From: Arthrobacter sp. Alg241-R88
Lineage (GTDB): Bacteria; Actinomycetota; Actinomycetes; Actinomycetales; Micrococcaceae
Assembly (NCBI RefSeq): GCF_900537115.1
Contig: NZ_UNRG01000003.1
Span: 62,001-126,000, forward strand
Direction: 5' to 3'
DNA length: 64,000 nucleotides
The translations under genes and the position numbers were made by a program. How positions within the stretch are numbered: position 1 is the first letter of the stretch; the number at the start of each line of letters is the position of its first letter. Positions 8,934-16,797 of the stretch are shown in pieces. The notes beneath the pieces are model-generated. The model was not told where the DNA came from, did not search any database, and worked only from the letters and a program-made list of their open reading frames with translations.

Positions 8934-8999
8934 CCCAACTAAGTAGCGCTAAGTGTCGTTTTGAGGGGGCAAAACGACACTTAGCGCTACCTAGTTGGG
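8934..8999. repeat. 66-bp palindromic repeat, copy 2
   Basis: Arms 8934-8963 and 8970-8999 are 30 bases each with a single mismatch around a 6-base loop. It matches copy 1 at 2001-2066 and lies three bases after the exporter operon. It forms a very stable hairpin and may serve as a terminator, but a shared 30-base arm sequence at two unrelated loci indicates a dispersed repeat family. Confidence 0.92.
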
Positions 9000-9069
9000 A
9001 GCCGAGGGGGGTGTTCGCCCGGGGTGGAAGGCGGCGGGAGCAGGCTCCGGCGTTTGAGAGAATGGGTGC

Positions 9070-9630
9070 ATGCAATCTTTGGGCAGCTCCAGGTCATCCT
9101 CCAAACCCGCCAGGGGCGGATTCTCCATGTTCCGCATCAGCGGGCCGGGACTGATGGTCCTCGTCACCGCGTTCGTTGTGGCCGTCATCTTCGCGGCCAA
9201 CCAGAACGACGTCGTCGGCTGGGTTGTTGCCGTCATCGCCGCCTTCTGGCTCGCGCTCGCGTGCTTTGTTGTCTTCAGCATCCAGAAAGCAGCTAAGAAG
9301 GCGGGAGCCAAGCTGACTGAAGCCCAGAATGCCTTCACCACGGCTGCGGGGCGCGGCCCCTACTCCTCGGCAGACCAGGGCGGCACCCGTGTGGTTGCAG
9401 AACGCAGCCAGGCGGACGAGGTCCGGGACCTCAAGCTGGACCACTCCTTCAAGATCGTCCAGGTGCAGATCCGCGTGGTGGAGGAGGAGCGCGCCAAGGG
9501 TGCTGCAGCAAACCAGGACACGATCAACCGGGCACTGGAAACCATCGAGATCACAGCCACGAATGCCAGGGACATGATCAAGTCCTCCGGCGGCAGCGGA
9601 GAGCCGGTCACCGGAACCATCATCGACTAG
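9070..9630 (+). CDS. small membrane protein of unknown function
   Basis: 186 residues. After a basic Ser-rich start (residues 1-18) come two adjacent transmembrane segments (about 25-45 and 50-75), then a charged cytoplasmic tail with helical character (AAKKAGAKLTEAQNAF onward) and an isoleucine-rich C-terminus. I do not recognise a family. GAGAAT lies six bases before the ATG, a leaderless-type arrangement; an internal ATG at 9127 (MFRISGPG) would also keep both helices. The stop overlaps the -10 of the following exonuclease gene. Confidence 0.7.
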   Translation: MQSLGSSRSSSKPARGGFSMFRISGPGLMVLVTAFVVAVIFAANQNDVVGWVVAVIAAFWLALACFVVFSIQKAAKKAGAKLTEAQNAFTTAAGRGPYSSADQGGTRVVAERSQADEVRDLKLDHSFKIVQVQIRVVEEERAKGAAANQDTINRALETIEITATNARDMIKSSGGSGEPVTGTIID

Positions 9631-9633
9631 AGT
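9628..9633 (+). promoter_or_regulatory. -10 hexamer for exonuclease III
   Basis: TAGAGT, whose first three bases are the stop of the upstream gene, is followed by seven bases and GTG at 9641. This favours 9641 over the in-frame GTG at 9632. Confidence 0.5.
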
Positions 9634-9640
9634 GGAGCGG

Positions 9641-10474
9641 GTGATCTCGGCATTGAAGAAGGACCACCTTCGCATCGCATCCGTTAATGTCAACGGCCTT
9701 CGGGCTGCCTACAAAAACGGCATGGCGGCGTGGCTTGAACCGCGCGAAGTGGACATCCTCTGCCTGCAGGAAGTCCGCGCCCCCGACGCCATCGTCCGGC
9801 AGCTGCTGGGCGAAGGCTGGCACATCCTGCACGCCGAGGCTGAAGCCAAGGGCCGCGCCGGCGTCGCGATTGCTTCACGCGAAGAACCCCTGGCAACCCG
9901 GAACGGCATCGGCGACGATTACTTCGCCACCGCCGGGCGTTGGGTGGAGGCTGATTTCCGGTTTGCCGATGCAGCCGGACACCCTGTTCAGCTCACCGTG
10001 GCAAGCGCCTACGTCCACTCCGGTGAGGTGGGCACGCCCAAGCAGGACGACAAGTTCCGGTTCCTGGATGCCATGAGCACCCGACTTCCGGAACTGACCA
10101 AGCACAGCGACCATGCCCTGGTGGTAGGCGACCTCAACGTGGCCCACACGCCCCTGGACATCCGGAACTCGAAGGGCAACGTCAAGAAGGCCGGCCACCT
10201 GCCGGAGGAACGTGCCTACTTCGACCGGTTCTTCGGCGAGGACATTGGCTGGCAGGATGTCCACCGCAACCTGTCCGGCGAGGTTGACGGACCGTATACG
10301 TGGTGGTCCCAGCGCGGGAAGGCGTTCGATAACGACACCGGCTGGCGCATCGACTACCACCTGGCCACCCCGGCACTGGCTTCAGCCGCCATCTCGGCGG
10401 TTGTGGACCGGGCGGCCTCGTGGGACACCCGCTTCTCCGACCATGCCCCGCTGGTAGTGGACTACCAGCTCTGA
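9641..10474 (+). CDS. xth: exodeoxyribonuclease III (AP endonuclease)
   Basis: 277-residue endonuclease/exonuclease/phosphatase-fold enzyme of base-excision repair. It shows IASVNVNGLRAA, the metal-binding LCLQEVRA glutamate, VVGDLNVAHTPLDI and the C-terminal FSDHAPLVVDY with catalytic Asp-His. Length suits the Xth family. GTG at 9641 is chosen because a -10 hexamer sits seven bases upstream. trpS follows 21 bases downstream and may be co-transcribed. Confidence 0.93.
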   Translation: MISALKKDHLRIASVNVNGLRAAYKNGMAAWLEPREVDILCLQEVRAPDAIVRQLLGEGWHILHAEAEAKGRAGVAIASREEPLATRNGIGDDYFATAGRWVEADFRFADAAGHPVQLTVASAYVHSGEVGTPKQDDKFRFLDAMSTRLPELTKHSDHALVVGDLNVAHTPLDIRNSKGNVKKAGHLPEERAYFDRFFGEDIGWQDVHRNLSGEVDGPYTWWSQRGKAFDNDTGWRIDYHLATPALASAAISAVVDRAASWDTRFSDHAPLVVDYQL

Positions 10475-10495
10475 GCCCCGAAGGTTTCCTCCCCA

Positions 10496-11539
10496 ATGAC
10501 TAGCCAGACTTCCCCGGCAACCAAGAAGCGCATCCTCTCCGGCGCCAAGCCCACCGCCGACTCCCTGCATCTGGGCAACTACATCGGCGCCGTCCGCAAC
10601 TGGGTGGACATGCAGGCGGAGTACGACGCCGTCTTCTTCATCCCGGACCTGCACGCCATCACCGTGGACTTTGATCCCACTGAGCTGGCCAGGCGCACCC
10701 GCATCGTGGCCGCCCAGTACATCGCCGCCGGCATCGACCCGGACAAGAGCATCTTCTTCGTCCAATCCCACGTTCCGGAGCACGCGCAGCTGGCCTGGGC
10801 CTTGAACTGCATCACCGGATTCGGTGAGGCCTCCCGCATGACCCAGTTCAAGGACAAGACCCAGAAGTCCGGCGCCGATGCCGCCACCCTGGGGCTCTTC
10901 GCCTACCCCACGCTCATGGCCGCGGACATCCTGCTGTACCAGACCGACCTTGTGCCGGTGGGGGAGGACCAGCGCCAGCACCTGGAGCTGACGCGGAACC
11001 TGGCCCAGCGCTTCAACACGAGGTTCGGCCCCACGTTCACCGTTCCGGAGGCCACCATCGTCAAGGAACGCGCCAAGATCTACGATCTCCAGAACCCGAG
11101 CGCCAAGATGTCCAAGACCGGCGAGTCACCCAACGGGGCCATCCAGCTGCTGGAGGATCCCAAGATCGCGGCCAAGCGCATCAAGTCCGCTGTGACCGAT
11201 GCCGGCACCGAAATCCGGTTCGACTCCGAGGAAAAGCCCGGCGTTTCGAACCTGCTGACCATCTACTCGTCCCTGACCGGAAAATCGGTGGCAGAACTCG
11301 AAGCCGAGTACCAGGGCAAGATGTATGGCCACCTGAAGGTGGACCTTGCGGAGGTGGTGGTGGAGTTCGTCACGCCGCTGCGTGACCGCACCAACGAGCT
11401 GATGAATGACCCCGCGGAACTGGACCGGCTGCTGGCGCAGGGTGCGGAGCGTGCCCGCGAAATCGCGTCGGTAACCCTCGGCCAGGTTTACGAGCGCATG
11501 GGCTTCCTGCCGTCCTTCTCCCTCGCTGGAGTCCGCTAG
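10496..11539 (+). CDS. trpS: tryptophanyl-tRNA synthetase
   Basis: 347-residue class Ic aminoacyl-tRNA synthetase charging tRNA-Trp. It shows [18 protein letters not shown] carrying the HIGH-equivalent, the [13 protein letters not shown] active-site region, [13 protein letters not shown] and the KMSKT loop ([10 protein letters not shown]). Length is typical. The ATG follows a GAAGG-containing leader after the exonuclease gene. Confidence 0.97.
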   Translation: MTSQTSPATKKRILSGAKPTADSLHLGNYIGAVRNWVDMQAEYDAVFFIPDLHAITVDFDPTELARRTRIVAAQYIAAGIDPDKSIFFVQSHVPEHAQLAWALNCITGFGEASRMTQFKDKTQKSGADAATLGLFAYPTLMAADILLYQTDLVPVGEDQRQHLELTRNLAQRFNTRFGPTFTVPEATIVKERAKIYDLQNPSAKMSKTGESPNGAIQLLEDPKIAAKRIKSAVTDAGTEIRFDSEEKPGVSNLLTIYSSLTGKSVAELEAEYQGKMYGHLKVDLAEVVVEFVTPLRDRTNELMNDPAELDRLLAQGAERAREIASVTLGQVYERMGFLPSFSLAGVR

Positions 11540-11543
11540 CGCC

Positions 11544-12266
11544 ATGCCATCCAGCAAAGTCACCGCAAGGGAAGGCTCCCGCTCCACTCAGGTGGCGGGA
11601 ATGTCCGGTAACCCCCAAGGCGACCCGGCGGTGGCCACCGGCAGCGATGATGCCGCTGCGCCCCGTACCGAAAACGTCAGCGTGGGCGTCATCCTGGGAT
11701 TTCCGCCGGATGTCGCTGACGAGTTGCAGCGCTGGCGGGCTTCGTTCGGCGACCCGCTCGCTGATGTGGTTCCGGCCCACATCACGCTGGTGACCACCAC
11801 CCCGACCCAGGACTGGGAAGCCACCAGGGAGCACGTGCGGGAAGTGGCGCGCCGCCAAAGACCGTTTATGGTCACCATCGCCGGGACCGGGACGTTCCGT
11901 CCGGTTTCCCCCGTGGTGTTTATCAACGTGGAGGACGGCTTCACGGACTGCGTTGACCTGCACGAAAGGCTCCAGCAGGGTCCCCTCCAGCGGGAGCTGC
12001 CCTTCGCTTACCACCCGCATGTCACCATCGCCCACGATGTGGCCCCCGAAAGCCTCGATGAAGCCGAAACGGTGCTGAAAAACTACAGGGCCACCTTCCC
12101 CGTGGTTAGCATGGGACTTTACGAGCACGATGCTGACGGCATCTGGCAGCTACGGGAAGAGCTGGACTTTGGGACCGAAACTGACAACGACGCCGGCTCC
12201 GGACTCGCGGACGCCGCCGCGGACACAGCAGCCGAAGCAAGCGGAACAACAGCCACTTCCCACTGA
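11544..12266 (+). CDS. 2'-5' RNA ligase family (2H phosphoesterase) protein
   Basis: 240-residue protein with the two H-x-T/S motifs of the 2H phosphoesterase superfamily, HITLV and HVTIA, in a LigT-like domain (residues 48-200). The N-terminal 45 residues and the Asp/Ala-rich last 30 residues look disordered. It starts four bases after trpS. The family acts on 2',3'-cyclic or 2'-5' linked RNA or nucleotides; the natural substrate is unknown. Confidence 0.82.
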   Translation: MPSSKVTAREGSRSTQVAGMSGNPQGDPAVATGSDDAAAPRTENVSVGVILGFPPDVADELQRWRASFGDPLADVVPAHITLVTTTPTQDWEATREHVREVARRQRPFMVTIAGTGTFRPVSPVVFINVEDGFTDCVDLHERLQQGPLQRELPFAYHPHVTIAHDVAPESLDEAETVLKNYRATFPVVSMGLYEHDADGIWQLREELDFGTETDNDAGSGLADAAADTAAEASGTTATSH

Positions 12267-12303
12267 GCAGGCCCGCCTGAAGCTCGCCGTCATCCAAAAG
12301 CGG

Positions 12304-13374
12304 ATGGAGCTGGGCAAGGCGCGCAGGGCCGGCGGCGGCCCGTTCACCACCCTGATGGCCACGTTCCAGTGGCTCCTCGCCCGCCTGAATGCCTTCCGTC
12401 CCATGCGTGCCTTCCGGCACTACACACTCCAGCACGGCCCGCTGATGAGCGCCGGCATCGGCTTCAACATGTTCTTCTCGATTACCGGCCTGCTTACTAC
12501 AGGCTTCTCAATCGCCGGGCTGGTGCTGCGCGGACAGCCGGCACTCCTGGACACCATCATCGGCAGCGTGGCCCAAAGCGCGCCCGGACTCCTGAAGCTG
12601 AACGGCGGTGAAGGGCTCGTCGATCCGCAGGACCTGCTCAACCCGGACGGGCTCGGCCTGACAGCGCTGGTTGGCGCGGTGGTTACGGTCGTCACGTCGC
12701 TGGGTTGGATTGCCGGGCTTCGGGACGGGCTGCGCGGCGTTATGGTGCTGCCCCCGCTGGTGGTGAACCCCATCCTTTTGAAGCTGCGCGACGCCGGCAC
12801 CCTGCTTCTGCTGGGAGTAGCCCTGGTCATCAGCGCCGGCGCCTCCCTGATCTTTGGCACAGCCGCGGGGTGGGTTTCAGACTTCCTGCGGCTCGACGAC
12901 GCCCTCGCGGGTCCGCTGACCACATCGATCAAGATTGCCGTGCCACTGGTGCTGAGCTGGGTGACCGCAATCATCATGTTCAGGCTGGCCGGCAGCTTGA
13001 AGCTGTCCCGCCGGGCCCTGCTCGAAGGCACCATCCTGGCGGCCGTGGGCACCACAGTCCTGCAGATCTTCAGCACCGAGCTGCTGGCCGGGGCCGGCCG
13101 CAACCCCATCCTGGCACCCTTTGCCATCATCATCGGCCTGCTGATCTGGTTCAACCTGGTCAGCCAGGTCTACCTCGTCTCGGCAGGATGGGCAGCGGTC
13201 CGCGAGGCAGACCTTAAGCACGATTCATCCGGTCACGAGAAGGGCATGTGGGGAGCCCGCCAGGTCCAGCCGGGCAAGGTGCCTGTCCAGCCGGGCAAGG
13301 CCCCGGTCCAGAATGACAGCGCAGCTTCGGCTACCGGCCGGCGTCGAGGTATTGGCCGCCCCAGGCAGCGGTAG
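12304..13374 (+). CDS. YihY/virulence factor BrkB family membrane protein
   Basis: 356-residue inner-membrane protein with about six transmembrane helices. The early GIGFNMFFSITGLL segment and NLVSQVYLVSAGWAAVRE are typical of the YihY/BrkB family. The last 45 residues are hydrophilic and contain a short repeat (VQPGK three times). The start is uncertain. ATG at 12304 avoids overlap, but the frame stays open to ATG 12130 (137-base overlap with the 2H gene), and the residues just before 12304 (RLKLAVIQKR) look like genuine family sequence. The older idea that this family is RNase BN is not supported. Confidence 0.85.
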   Translation: MELGKARRAGGGPFTTLMATFQWLLARLNAFRPMRAFRHYTLQHGPLMSAGIGFNMFFSITGLLTTGFSIAGLVLRGQPALLDTIIGSVAQSAPGLLKLNGGEGLVDPQDLLNPDGLGLTALVGAVVTVVTSLGWIAGLRDGLRGVMVLPPLVVNPILLKLRDAGTLLLLGVALVISAGASLIFGTAAGWVSDFLRLDDALAGPLTTSIKIAVPLVLSWVTAIIMFRLAGSLKLSRRALLEGTILAAVGTTVLQIFSTELLAGAGRNPILAPFAIIIGLLIWFNLVSQVYLVSAGWAAVREADLKHDSSGHEKGMWGARQVQPGKVPVQPGKAPVQNDSAASATGRRRGIGRPRQR

Positions 13375-13391
13375 CCCGCGCCCGCTGGACG

Positions 13392-15668
13392 CTACGGTGC
13401 TGCCACCAGTCCTTCCCACCTCACGGTCCAGTCGGATGGGAAGCCCGGGGCATTCCGGTCCGGTCCGTTGTCCCACCCCGCCGCCATCAGTGCGGCGGCG
13501 GCGAGCAGCCCGCCGTTACCGGGCAGGTACAGCGGCAGGGAGTCAGTCTGGCGGTTATGTCCGTTGGGCAGCACCGTGTTCTTCCCGGCGTCGAGCAGGA
13601 GCGCGTTGACAGCAGCCTCCGGGTCCTCGAGGCGGGCTGCAGTCATGGCCATGACCGGGTAGTCCCAGCCCCAGGTACTGCCCCAGTCCCAGCCGGCAAG
13701 GACATCGGCGAGTGTTGCCCGCATGATGTCCTCGTCGATCAGGTCTGTTTTGGGCACGACGCCGAGGGCGCAGAGCATTGAGGGGTGGTCCGTCCTGATG
13801 GTGAACGGTTCCACGTCGATGGCGGCGTAAACACCATCGGTTACGCGTGGCTTTACCAGGCCATCGGCCACGCTCCGCCAGGATTCGACAGGTTCGAGCC
13901 CCAACCGTTCCCGCCACCTGGCTGCAGTCCGAAGGGCCCACTGCCAATATGCCAACTCGAAGGTGGGATTGGTGACGGACGCGCGGATGGAGCCATAACT
14001 CTCCTGCGCCGGAATCAGGGGTGGACCCAGCTCAAATCCGCGCTCTGTGGGATGCGCGAAGCTGGCCATAAATGCAGCCGACTCGAAGACGATCTCCGCG
14101 AACTCCTCGAGCACCGCCCGGCTGGGATTGGAGCGGTATACGAGTTCGGCCAAGTAGATGGGGTGCGGCTGCTGCCAGATCAGGAAGGTTCCGATGGGAC
14201 TGGGGCTTTCCCTCCCGTCCGGGCCCACCTGCTTCGGCCAGCGCACGCCGTCGAAACCCTGCATCCTGGCGGTCTCCCGCGAGGTCTCCAACACTGTGGA
14301 GTACCACCGCAACGACGGCAGCAGGAGGTCCACGCGGTTCCAGAGCGCAAAGTGTGCGGCGTGCCACCAGTGCATTTCGAGGTGGAAGCGGCCACGCCAC
14401 GAATTGCACACGAGCCCCGTTTCCTGCGGGGGCATGGAGCCCGAACAGTTGACCGCGGTCAGGTACTGCGAGAGAACGATCCGGCGCTCCAGTTCCTTGG
14501 CTCGCGGATCGTCCATCGCATCGAGCTCGATTGCCCCGCCCGAGGTCCAGAACCGAGGCCAATACGCCTCCGAGGCGGCGGCCACGCTGCTGCCGGCCTC
14601 AAGGCTGTTGCCACGTGAAAGGCCGACGTCGGCCCTGCCTGATGCGGCACTGCCCGGCTTTGCTGCGGGCAGGGTCACCTCCCTGTCGCCTCGCGGGACG
14701 CAGTCGCCGTCGCCGGCCGAGATGAAAGCAATACTGCAGTCAAGGACGTCCGGCCGGTCCGGGACGCCGTTGTCGGGCGTTATCCGGAGGTGGTGCTGCC
14801 CGGTCTGTTCCACCTTGAGCAGGCGTCCCGTGATCAGCACCTGGTAGCGGGAGTCGTCCAACTCGCGGCGGGCGGTCCAGCAGGTGGACCCGGCATGCTG
14901 TTCGGACCCTGTGGGTTCGCCGAGACAGGTGGTGTGGGCGTCCGGGCTATTCCAATCGGCCGCATCGTGCCACGCCTCCGAGCCGTAGGGAAAATCGATG
15001 CCGATCACCAAACCCTCACGGAGAGCGGGCGACTCCACGCGAAGGCCGAGCTCGTCGCGGTGGGGATGGCATGCCGTGGTGACAGTGACCGGGTGACCGG
15101 CAAGTGTGAAGCGGCTGGTTACTACCCCGGTCCACAGGTCGAGCGTTTGTGCGGTGTCGGTGATATCAGCTTCGGTGAGCGCACGTGCTGTTCCGGCCTC
15201 GACCAGCCTGAAGCCGATGCGTCCCAGATCCAGGCGGTGCGGGTTGGCACGCAGCCATGTTTCACCAAGGGAGGTATCGGTTTCACGGTCGTTGATAATG
15301 TCGCCCACCATGTCCACATACGGCACCGGCCCGCGCGGCGACTTGTAGAGGACCGTGGAGTCGGCCAGGTCATACTGTTGCGCCGGGAGGGTCGAATGCC
15401 ACCCCCATTGCGCCTGCGTGCCAAGAAGCGTTCCGGACGGCAGTTCGTCCCTCGAGCCCACCGGGTAAGCGTCCGGCAGCGATTGAAGCCCGGTCAGATC
15501 CATGGTGAAGGCGAACTCGCCGTTGCCCACGGACACGGGGCTTCTTGGGTCAAAGGCCAGCTGGCGGACATTGTGGCGCCGGACGAGTTCTTCCCTCTTG
15601 ATCGTGGCGGCTGGGACGGCGCCGGGGGAAGGGAGAACCGGGGGAGCAGCGGTGGTTTGGCTGTGCAC
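13392..15668 (-). CDS. large six-hairpin glycosidase-like protein, specificity unknown
   Basis: 758 residues, no signal peptide. The N-terminal half is beta-rich with GNGEFAFTMDLTGLQSLP; the C-terminal half (from about 370) has an aromatic, helix-rich pattern with EMHWWHAAHFALWNR, GTFLIWQQPHPIYLAEL and WDWGSTWGWDYPVMAMTAARL. This recalls the (alpha/alpha)6-barrel enzymes such as GH65 and GH95, but I cannot assign a family. GTG at 15668 has AGGAGG eight bases upstream; GTG at 15674 is the alternative. It has its own promoter and a LacI-type operator, and neighbours a GH43 protein and a sugar-binding lipoprotein, so a cytoplasmic role in oligosaccharide breakdown is inferred. Confidence 0.65.
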   Translation of the reverse strand: MHSQTTAAPPVLPSPGAVPAATIKREELVRRHNVRQLAFDPRSPVSVGNGEFAFTMDLTGLQSLPDAYPVGSRDELPSGTLLGTQAQWGWHSTLPAQQYDLADSTVLYKSPRGPVPYVDMVGDIINDRETDTSLGETWLRANPHRLDLGRIGFRLVEAGTARALTEADITDTAQTLDLWTGVVTSRFTLAGHPVTVTTACHPHRDELGLRVESPALREGLVIGIDFPYGSEAWHDAADWNSPDAHTTCLGEPTGSEQHAGSTCWTARRELDDSRYQVLITGRLLKVEQTGQHHLRITPDNGVPDRPDVLDCSIAFISAGDGDCVPRGDREVTLPAAKPGSAASGRADVGLSRGNSLEAGSSVAAASEAYWPRFWTSGGAIELDAMDDPRAKELERRIVLSQYLTAVNCSGSMPPQETGLVCNSWRGRFHLEMHWWHAAHFALWNRVDLLLPSLRWYSTVLETSRETARMQGFDGVRWPKQVGPDGRESPSPIGTFLIWQQPHPIYLAELVYRSNPSRAVLEEFAEIVFESAAFMASFAHPTERGFELGPPLIPAQESYGSIRASVTNPTFELAYWQWALRTAARWRERLGLEPVESWRSVADGLVKPRVTDGVYAAIDVEPFTIRTDHPSMLCALGVVPKTDLIDEDIMRATLADVLAGWDWGSTWGWDYPVMAMTAARLEDPEAAVNALLLDAGKNTVLPNGHNRQTDSLPLYLPGNGGLLAAAALMAAGWDNGPDRNAPGFPSDWTVRWEGLVAAP

Positions 15669-15697
15669 TGGCACGCCCTCCTGAAGGAAGCGACGTA

Positions 15698-15751
15698 AGA
15701 AAGCGTTTTCTGGACGCGTTCAATCCTTGTGGCGGCTCAAGCCCCTGTCAA
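15698..15751 (-). promoter_or_regulatory. promoter with LacI-type operator for the 758-aa gene
   Basis: On the minus strand TTGACA (15751-15746) is followed after 17 bases by AAGGAT (15728-15723). A palindromic core GAAAACGCTTTC at 15710-15699 lies just past the predicted start point. The core has the same form as the site at 16763-16774, suggesting one LacI-family regulator for both units. The -35 overlaps the end of the GH43 gene. Confidence 0.6.
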
Positions 15752-16689
15752 GCCTTGGGCTGTTCAGGGCCGCTCAATTCGTGTGTCGATGCGAAAACCA
15801 CTGTGTCCTCGAGTTCCCGGAGGGCATAAAAAGAAGCCCTTTCGTGGGGGCTGGTGTTCGGCTGGTGCAGAGTCAGGAAGAGTCCACCATCCAAGGTGCG
15901 GGCGATCATGCCGTGTCCACCATCCGTGCTCCAGAGCGGTTCGGCTTCCTGGGTCCAGGGACCAAGTACTGTCCCGGACGCACTGCGTGCAATTCCCATG
16001 GCGTATCCGCGATCGCCGAAGCTTGACCACAGCATGAGCAGCTTGCCGCTGCTCAGCCTGAACACGTAGGGGCCATCGGTGACATAGACGGGGTGGGCCA
16101 GGTGCTTTGTCGAGGGAACGTCCAGAGGGTGTGACCACGGGGCTTCCGACGCGTTGAACAGCAACGTTGGAGTTCCCACTGCCGTGCGGAGGTCGGGCGT
16201 CAGACGCTGGGCCATGATCGCGCCGTCGTGGATCTGCTTCCATTCATGGCAAAAGACCATCCACGGCACCCCTTCCCCGTCCACGTGGAGCGTCCCGTCC
16301 AGGCAATGCCAGTTCGACGGGGTGACAGGGCCGTCGCTCCAGGGCGCGTAGGGCCCCTCCGGGAGGTCGGCTGAAAGTATCTGTGTTCCGCGGAAATGGC
16401 TTGGCGCCGTGAAGGTCGCAAACATGAAGTACCGCCCTTGGTATAAGTGCACTTCCGGCGCCCAGTACTGCTCCTGGCTCCAGAAGTGCGGTGGCGGCCG
16501 GAAGCTTGGAAGGGGCCCCTCCCAATGGACCAAGTCCGTGCTCCGGTAGCAGTCGAAGCCGGTAGCCGGCCCGGACCAGATGTTCCGGTCTGTGCTGCCG
16601 AACAGAAGATACTCCCCGGCATCGGGGAGTGTGAGGACGAAGGGATCCCGGATTTGTATCTCGTTGAGTCGCAGTGCCATGCCGTCCAT
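15748..16689 (-). CDS. glycoside hydrolase family 43-like protein
   Basis: 313-residue five-bladed beta-propeller type glycosidase. It shows the first-blade IRDPFVLTLPDAGEYLLFGS with the candidate catalytic Asp, YWAPEVHLYQGRYFMFATF, the LDGTLHVDGEG blade and ASEAPW carrying the candidate acid glutamate. These fit GH43/GH117-type exo-acting enzymes on arabinose, xylose or galactose oligomers. No signal peptide is visible, so it is probably cytoplasmic. It is divergent from the binding-lipoprotein gene across a shared operator region. The exact start (16689 or 16680) is uncertain. Confidence 0.78.
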   Translation of the reverse strand: MDGMALRLNEIQIRDPFVLTLPDAGEYLLFGSTDRNIWSGPATGFDCYRSTDLVHWEGPLPSFRPPPHFWSQEQYWAPEVHLYQGRYFMFATFTAPSHFRGTQILSADLPEGPYAPWSDGPVTPSNWHCLDGTLHVDGEGVPWMVFCHEWKQIHDGAIMAQRLTPDLRTAVGTPTLLFNASEAPWSHPLDVPSTKHLAHPVYVTDGPYVFRLSSGKLLMLWSSFGDRGYAMGIARSASGTVLGPWTQEAEPLWSTDGGHGMIARTLDGGLFLTLHQPNTSPHERASFYALRELEDTVVFASTHELSGPEQPKA

Positions 16690-16729
16690 TCTGTGAAATC
16701 CAACGCCGCAGCCGCTGGCTGGAGAGCTC

Positions 16730-16774
16730 TTGACCCTCGATAAGGGTCTTGATACGTTTCAGGAAACCGTTTTC
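16730..16774 (+). promoter_or_regulatory. promoter with LacI-type operator for the sugar-binding lipoprotein
   Basis: TTGACC (16730-16735) and TACGTT (16753-16758) are 17 bases apart. The palindromic GAAACCGTTTTC at 16763-16774 covers the predicted start point, a position suited to repression. It also lies in the upstream region of the divergent GH43 gene. Confidence 0.65.
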
Positions 16775-16797
16775 TTCTACGGAAAGAAGCTTACCCA

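Noticed and set aside
9632..9640. GTG at 9632 as the exonuclease III start
   Set aside because: It overlaps the -10 hexamer at 9628-9633; GTG 9641 has the leaderless spacing.
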